Source of the DNA: an uncultured Blautia sp.
Lineage (GTDB): Bacteria; Bacillota; Clostridia; Lachnospirales; Lachnospiraceae
Reading direction: 5' to 3'
DNA length: 8,883 bases
NCBI GenBank assembly: GCA_934358405.1
Contig: CAKRKL010000081.1
Span: forward strand, 1-8,883
Part shown: positions 7,255-8,883 of the stretch, in pieces
How the letters are laid out: each line of letters opens with the position of its first letter
How positions within the stretch are numbered: position 1 is the stretch's first letter
The notes under the pieces: model-generated
Told to the model about the DNA's origin: nothing
The model's input: the letters and a program-made list of their open reading frames with translations, nothing else
Database searches by the model: none
Translations under genes and position numbers: made by a program

Positions 7255-7497
7255 GTCCTATCCTCCTTTCTCTATTAATAGATTCAGAAAACACCTGAAT
7301 CTTGATACCGAAAAAAGAGATAGACTGAGGATCCATTTCATCTTCAGGGAATGTAAACACCGCCTGCAGCAGATACGCTGTATGATAAATCGACGCTGTT
7401 TTCAGAAAAAAATAGATGTTAGTGTTAATACTTAATACGAACCTATGTTAGTTGTTGGCTTCTCCATTGTGAACCGCAGCCAAGTCTTTTTTCTTGT
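7255..7497 (-). other. Long leader with an unexplained coding-like open frame
   Basis: This is the inferred 5' leader of the small gene. One minus-strand frame stays open from 7447 to the TGA at 7184, 87 codons, and overlaps the start of the small gene by about 70 bases in another frame. It reads AYLLQAVFTFPEDEMDPQS, then ISFFGIKIQVFSESINRER and IGHEAYITIRKNEVLQI, with codon choice like that of the neighbouring genes. The first ATG is at 7336 and has no ribosome binding site. It could be a decayed gene remnant or chance. Another frame holds a 27-aa ORF (7341 to 7258) whose end contains the ribosome binding site for the small gene. Neither is called as a gene. Confidence 0.3.
7280..7302 (-). 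promoter_or_regulatory. Perfect 8-bp hairpin upstream of the small gene's ribosome binding site
   Basis: AGATTCAG (7280-7287) and CTGAATCT (7295-7302) form a perfect 8-bp stem with a 7-base loop. In the minus-strand RNA the stem ends 13 bases before the AGGAGG at about 7261-7266. No T-run follows, so it is not a terminator. It could affect translation of the small gene or protect the RNA 5' region. Confidence 0.45.
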
Positions 7498-7502
7498 TCT
7501 CC

Positions 7503-7531
7503 ATTATACGGACTCCCTTTCCATTATGCAA
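7503..7531 (-). promoter_or_regulatory. Promoter for the small gene, divergent from mecA
   Basis: Minus-strand TTGCAT (7526-7531), a 17-base spacer and a perfect TATAAT (7503-7508). Transcription would start near 7497, about 240 bases before the small gene. The -10 box overlaps the ATG of an 18-codon ORF (7504 to 7448, MENKKKDLAAVHNGEANN) that has AAGGGAG 8 bases upstream; the promoter and the peptide reading exclude each other unless a start lies farther upstream. Confidence 0.5.
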
Positions 7532-7615
7532 GTGCTTTTAACCAGTTTATTCTTTTTTCCCGGACTGTTTCGAGAAATTTAATAATTACAAAAGAAATTA
7601 CCTGCTTTTTTCCTA

Positions 7616-7644
7616 TTGCACTTTTGAAACATATATTATACAAT
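7616..7644 (+). promoter_or_regulatory. Promoter of mecA
   Basis: TTGCAC (7616-7621), a 17-base spacer and TACAAT (7639-7644) precede mecA. The start point would be near 7651, giving a leader of about 43 bases. A second TATAAT at 7657-7662 has only a weak -35 candidate. The promoter shows why the in-frame ATG at 7643 is not the real start of mecA: it lies inside the -10 box. Confidence 0.55.
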
Positions 7645-7693
7645 GAGAAATCAAGATATAATTACGATTTCCAAAAGAACAGGATGTGATCAT

Positions 7694-8461
7694 ATGAAAA
7701 TCGAAAAAATCAGCGATAACCAAATCCGCTGTACTCTTACAAAAGAAGATCTGGACAGTCACCAGATTCGTATCAGCGAGCTTGCTTACGGCACTGATAA
7801 GGCTAAGAAGCTCTTCCGGGAGATGATGCAGCAGGCTCAGATCCAGTTTGGCTTTGAAGCTGATAACATCCCGCTGATGATAGAAGCAATTCCGGTGAGC
7901 GGAGACAGCGTAATCCTGATCATCACCAAGGTGGAGGATCCTGAGGAGCTTGACACCCGTTTTTCCAAATTCTCACCATATAAAAAATCCAAACCGGATG
8001 CTCCTCATTTCGACGGAGCAGACAATATTATTGATATTTTCCAGAAGCTTTATGAGGAGACCAAGAAAGCAGTTTCCAGTAAGGATTCCTCTGACAAAAA
8101 AGAGGATGAGAATCCTGCACAATCTGATTCTCAGGTTTCCAATGCAGAGGATGAGGCTCATAAGATTTCCGTTAATCTTGTAAGACTTTACAGCTTCCGC
8201 ACATTAGACGATGTTATTGAAGCAGCACATGGTCTTGCCGGCTTCTATAAAGGTGCAAATACTCTTTATAAGGATGAGGATTCCCTTTATCAGCTGATCG
8301 TACATCAGTCTTCCTGCACAGCAAATGATTTCAATAAGGTGTGCAATATTCTCTCTGAATATGGCAGCGGACGTGCTTTTAATCCTGCAGGTGAAGCACA
8401 TTTAAAGGAGCACGGAGAACTGATTCTTACAAAAGCTTTACAGCAGCTTGCCGAAATATAA
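7694..8461 (+). CDS. mecA: MecA-family adaptor protein for ClpC
   Basis: A 255-aa adaptor that delivers proteins to the ClpCP protease and promotes ClpC assembly; in Bacillus it degrades ComK and so limits competence. The N-terminal domain (about 1-85) opens with MKIEKISDNQIRCTLTKEDL, the typical MecA start, and continues with IRISELAYGTDKAKKLFREM. A charged, low-complexity linker spans about 100-157 (rich in S, K, D, E). The C-terminal ClpC-binding domain (about 158-255) shows LVRLYSFRTLDDVIEAAHGL, SLYQLIV, SEYGSG and the closing EHGELIL. It is longer than the 218-aa B. subtilis MecA, mainly through the linker. I chose the ATG at 7694, with AGGA 9 bases upstream, over the in-frame ATG at 7643 that falls in the promoter. 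It is monocistronic and convergent with the next gene. Its clients in this organism are unknown; a role in proteolysis control is safer than one in competence. Confidence 0.9.
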   Translation: MKIEKISDNQIRCTLTKEDLDSHQIRISELAYGTDKAKKLFREMMQQAQIQFGFEADNIPLMIEAIPVSGDSVILIITKVEDPEELDTRFSKFSPYKKSKPDAPHFDGADNIIDIFQKLYEETKKAVSSKDSSDKKEDENPAQSDSQVSNAEDEAHKISVNLVRLYSFRTLDDVIEAAHGLAGFYKGANTLYKDEDSLYQLIVHQSSCTANDFNKVCNILSEYGSGRAFNPAGEAHLKEHGELILTKALQQLAEI

Positions 8462-8481
8462 TAATATGATGATACCAGGTC

Positions 8482-8527
8482 AAAAAAAGGCTGTCGCACC
8501 AATCACTTCATGCGACAGCCTCTTTAT
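8482..8527. terminator. Bidirectional intrinsic terminator between mecA and the DUF1858 gene
   Basis: GGCTGTCGCA (8489-8498) and TGCGACAGCC (8511-8520) form a perfect 10-bp stem with a 12-base loop. On the minus strand it is followed by seven T (complement of 8482-8488), ideal for ending the DUF1858 transcript. On the plus strand the tail TCTTTATATA is weaker but usable for mecA. Confidence 0.9.
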
Positions 8528-8533
8528 ATATTC

Positions 8534-8569
8534 CCAGAGCCTTTTTCCAAACGCGCTCTAGGATTTTTT
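8534..8569 (+). terminator. Second terminator for mecA overlapping the DUF1858 stop codon
   Basis: CCAGAGC (8534-8540) pairs with GCTCT plus GG (8555-8559, 8561-8562; one bulged A), loop of 14 bases, followed by six T (8564-8569). The T-run overlaps the stop codon of the convergent gene (8568-8570). It probably catches mecA readthrough past the first, weaker plus-strand tail. Confidence 0.5.
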
Positions 8570-8771
8570 AGCGTCCTGCAAGATAATCGTTCAGCTGCTG
8601 AATTAATACGTTAGCATCAATTCCGTGTACCATAGCAGCCTCCTCCAGTGATTCCATCTGTGCGGATGGGCATCCTACACATCCCATTCCGGATGCCATA
8701 AGAATACCAGCCATATTAGGATCTAACTGAAGAAGCTGACCGATCAGCATATCTTTTGTCACCTGTGCCAT
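8568..8771 (-). CDS. DUF1858 domain protein, redox-disulfide type (TIGR03980-like)
   Basis: A 67-aa protein made up of one DUF1858 domain, a helical fold found alone or fused to hybrid-cluster and other redox proteins. The sequence begins MAQVTKDMLIGQLLQLDPNM, then shows GMGCVGCPSAQMESLEEAA with the paired cysteines C31 and C34 (CVGC), and ends in a helix VLIQQLNDYL. The cysteine pair is the redox-disulfide or metal-binding feature of the hybrid-cluster-associated family; the exact reaction is not known. The length equals the usual single-domain form. The ATG at 8771 has AGGAGG about 9 bases upstream. It is monocistronic, with its own promoter (8847-8875) and a shared terminator, and is convergent with mecA. 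No hybrid-cluster gene is in the window. Confidence 0.9.
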   Translation of the reverse strand: MAQVTKDMLIGQLLQLDPNMAGILMASGMGCVGCPSAQMESLEEAAMVHGIDANVLIQQLNDYLAGR

Positions 8772-8805
8772 GATCTGTTTCCTCCTTTTTGAATTAAAAC
8801 ATGAT

Positions 8806-8829
8806 AAAAAACAACTGTTAATAAACAGT
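8806..8829 (-). promoter_or_regulatory. Leader hairpin with T-run upstream of the DUF1858 gene
   Basis: ACTGTT (8814-8819) and AACAGT (8824-8829) form a 6-bp stem with a 4-base loop. On the minus strand it is followed by TG and six T. It lies between the predicted transcription start (about 8840) and the ribosome binding site, where it could act as a weak attenuator. The stem is AT-rich, so termination would be inefficient. Confidence 0.35.
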
Positions 8830-8846
8830 CTTCTTCACAATTTATC

Positions 8847-8875
8847 ATTATAATACCAAATGTACATTTACGCAA
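8847..8875 (-). promoter_or_regulatory. Promoter of the DUF1858 gene
   Basis: Minus-strand TTGCGT (8870-8875), a 17-base spacer and a perfect TATAAT (8847-8852). Transcription would start near 8840, giving a leader of about 68 bases that includes the hairpin at 8814-8829. Confidence 0.6.
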
Positions 8876-8883
8876 CCATCACA

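Noticed and set aside
6828..7435. Plus-strand ORFs of 156 and 60 codons across the regulatory stretch
   Set aside because: They run through the minus-strand promoter, hairpin and small gene, lack ribosome binding sites and are rich in H, R and C.
7643..7693. Upstream ATG start for mecA, adding 17 residues
   Set aside because: The ATG is inside the promoter -10 box, and MecA proteins begin at the MKIEKISDNQ sequence.
7950..8502. Small ORFs on both strands over mecA
   Set aside because: Out-of-frame or antisense shadows of a gene with clear MecA domains at both ends.

Overview
The window reads as chromosomal DNA from a spore-forming, moderately AT-rich Clostridia, most likely a Lachnospiraceae-type gut anaerobe. 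This rests on the mix of genes (a CwlD-type cortex amidase, a membrane-anchored GH18 hydrolase, a MecA-type ClpC adaptor, a DUF1858 redox-disulfide protein), on strong AGGAGG-type Shine-Dalgarno sites, and on vegetative-type promoters. No mobile element, CRISPR array, tRNA or rRNA is visible.

Layout. Positions 50 to 6794 hold four minus-strand genes that read as one transcription unit, in the order: GH18/SH3 membrane-anchored hydrolase (6794 to 5127), CwlD-like amidase (5055 to 4363), a 659-aa polytopic membrane protein (4286 to 2307), and a 757-aa polytopic membrane protein of the DUF2298/Chlor_Arch_YYY family (2323 to 50). The last two overlap by 17 bp. They share a motif skeleton, which suggests they are diverged paralogs, probably GT-C-type lipid-linked glycosyltransferases. 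The unit therefore pairs two peptidoglycan/cortex enzymes with two putative membrane glycosyltransferases. A near-ideal promoter at the extreme left edge (11 to 40) reads out of the window.

Positions 6795 to 7693 form a regulatory stretch around one small minus-strand gene (7018 to 7254). That gene has an excellent Shine-Dalgarno site but an ACG in the start position. Its roughly 240-nt leader holds a perfect 8-bp stem just before the ribosome binding site and an unexplained coding-like open frame. Between this gene and the GH18 gene lies a 64-nt imperfect hairpin that I cannot assign to a known RNA family, then the GH18 promoter and a leader with two mutually exclusive stems. A promoter at 7503 to 7531 (minus) diverges from the mecA promoter at 7616 to 7644 (plus).

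On the right, mecA (plus, 7694 to 8461) converges on a 67-aa DUF1858 protein gene (minus, 8771 to 8568). They are separated by a strong bidirectional hairpin terminator and a second plus-strand terminator that overlaps the DUF1858 stop codon. The DUF1858 gene has its own promoter with a perfect TATAAT and a leader hairpin followed by a T-run.

The least explained parts are the paralogous GT-C-like pair in a cortex-enzyme operon and the small ACG-start gene with the structured RNA around it.
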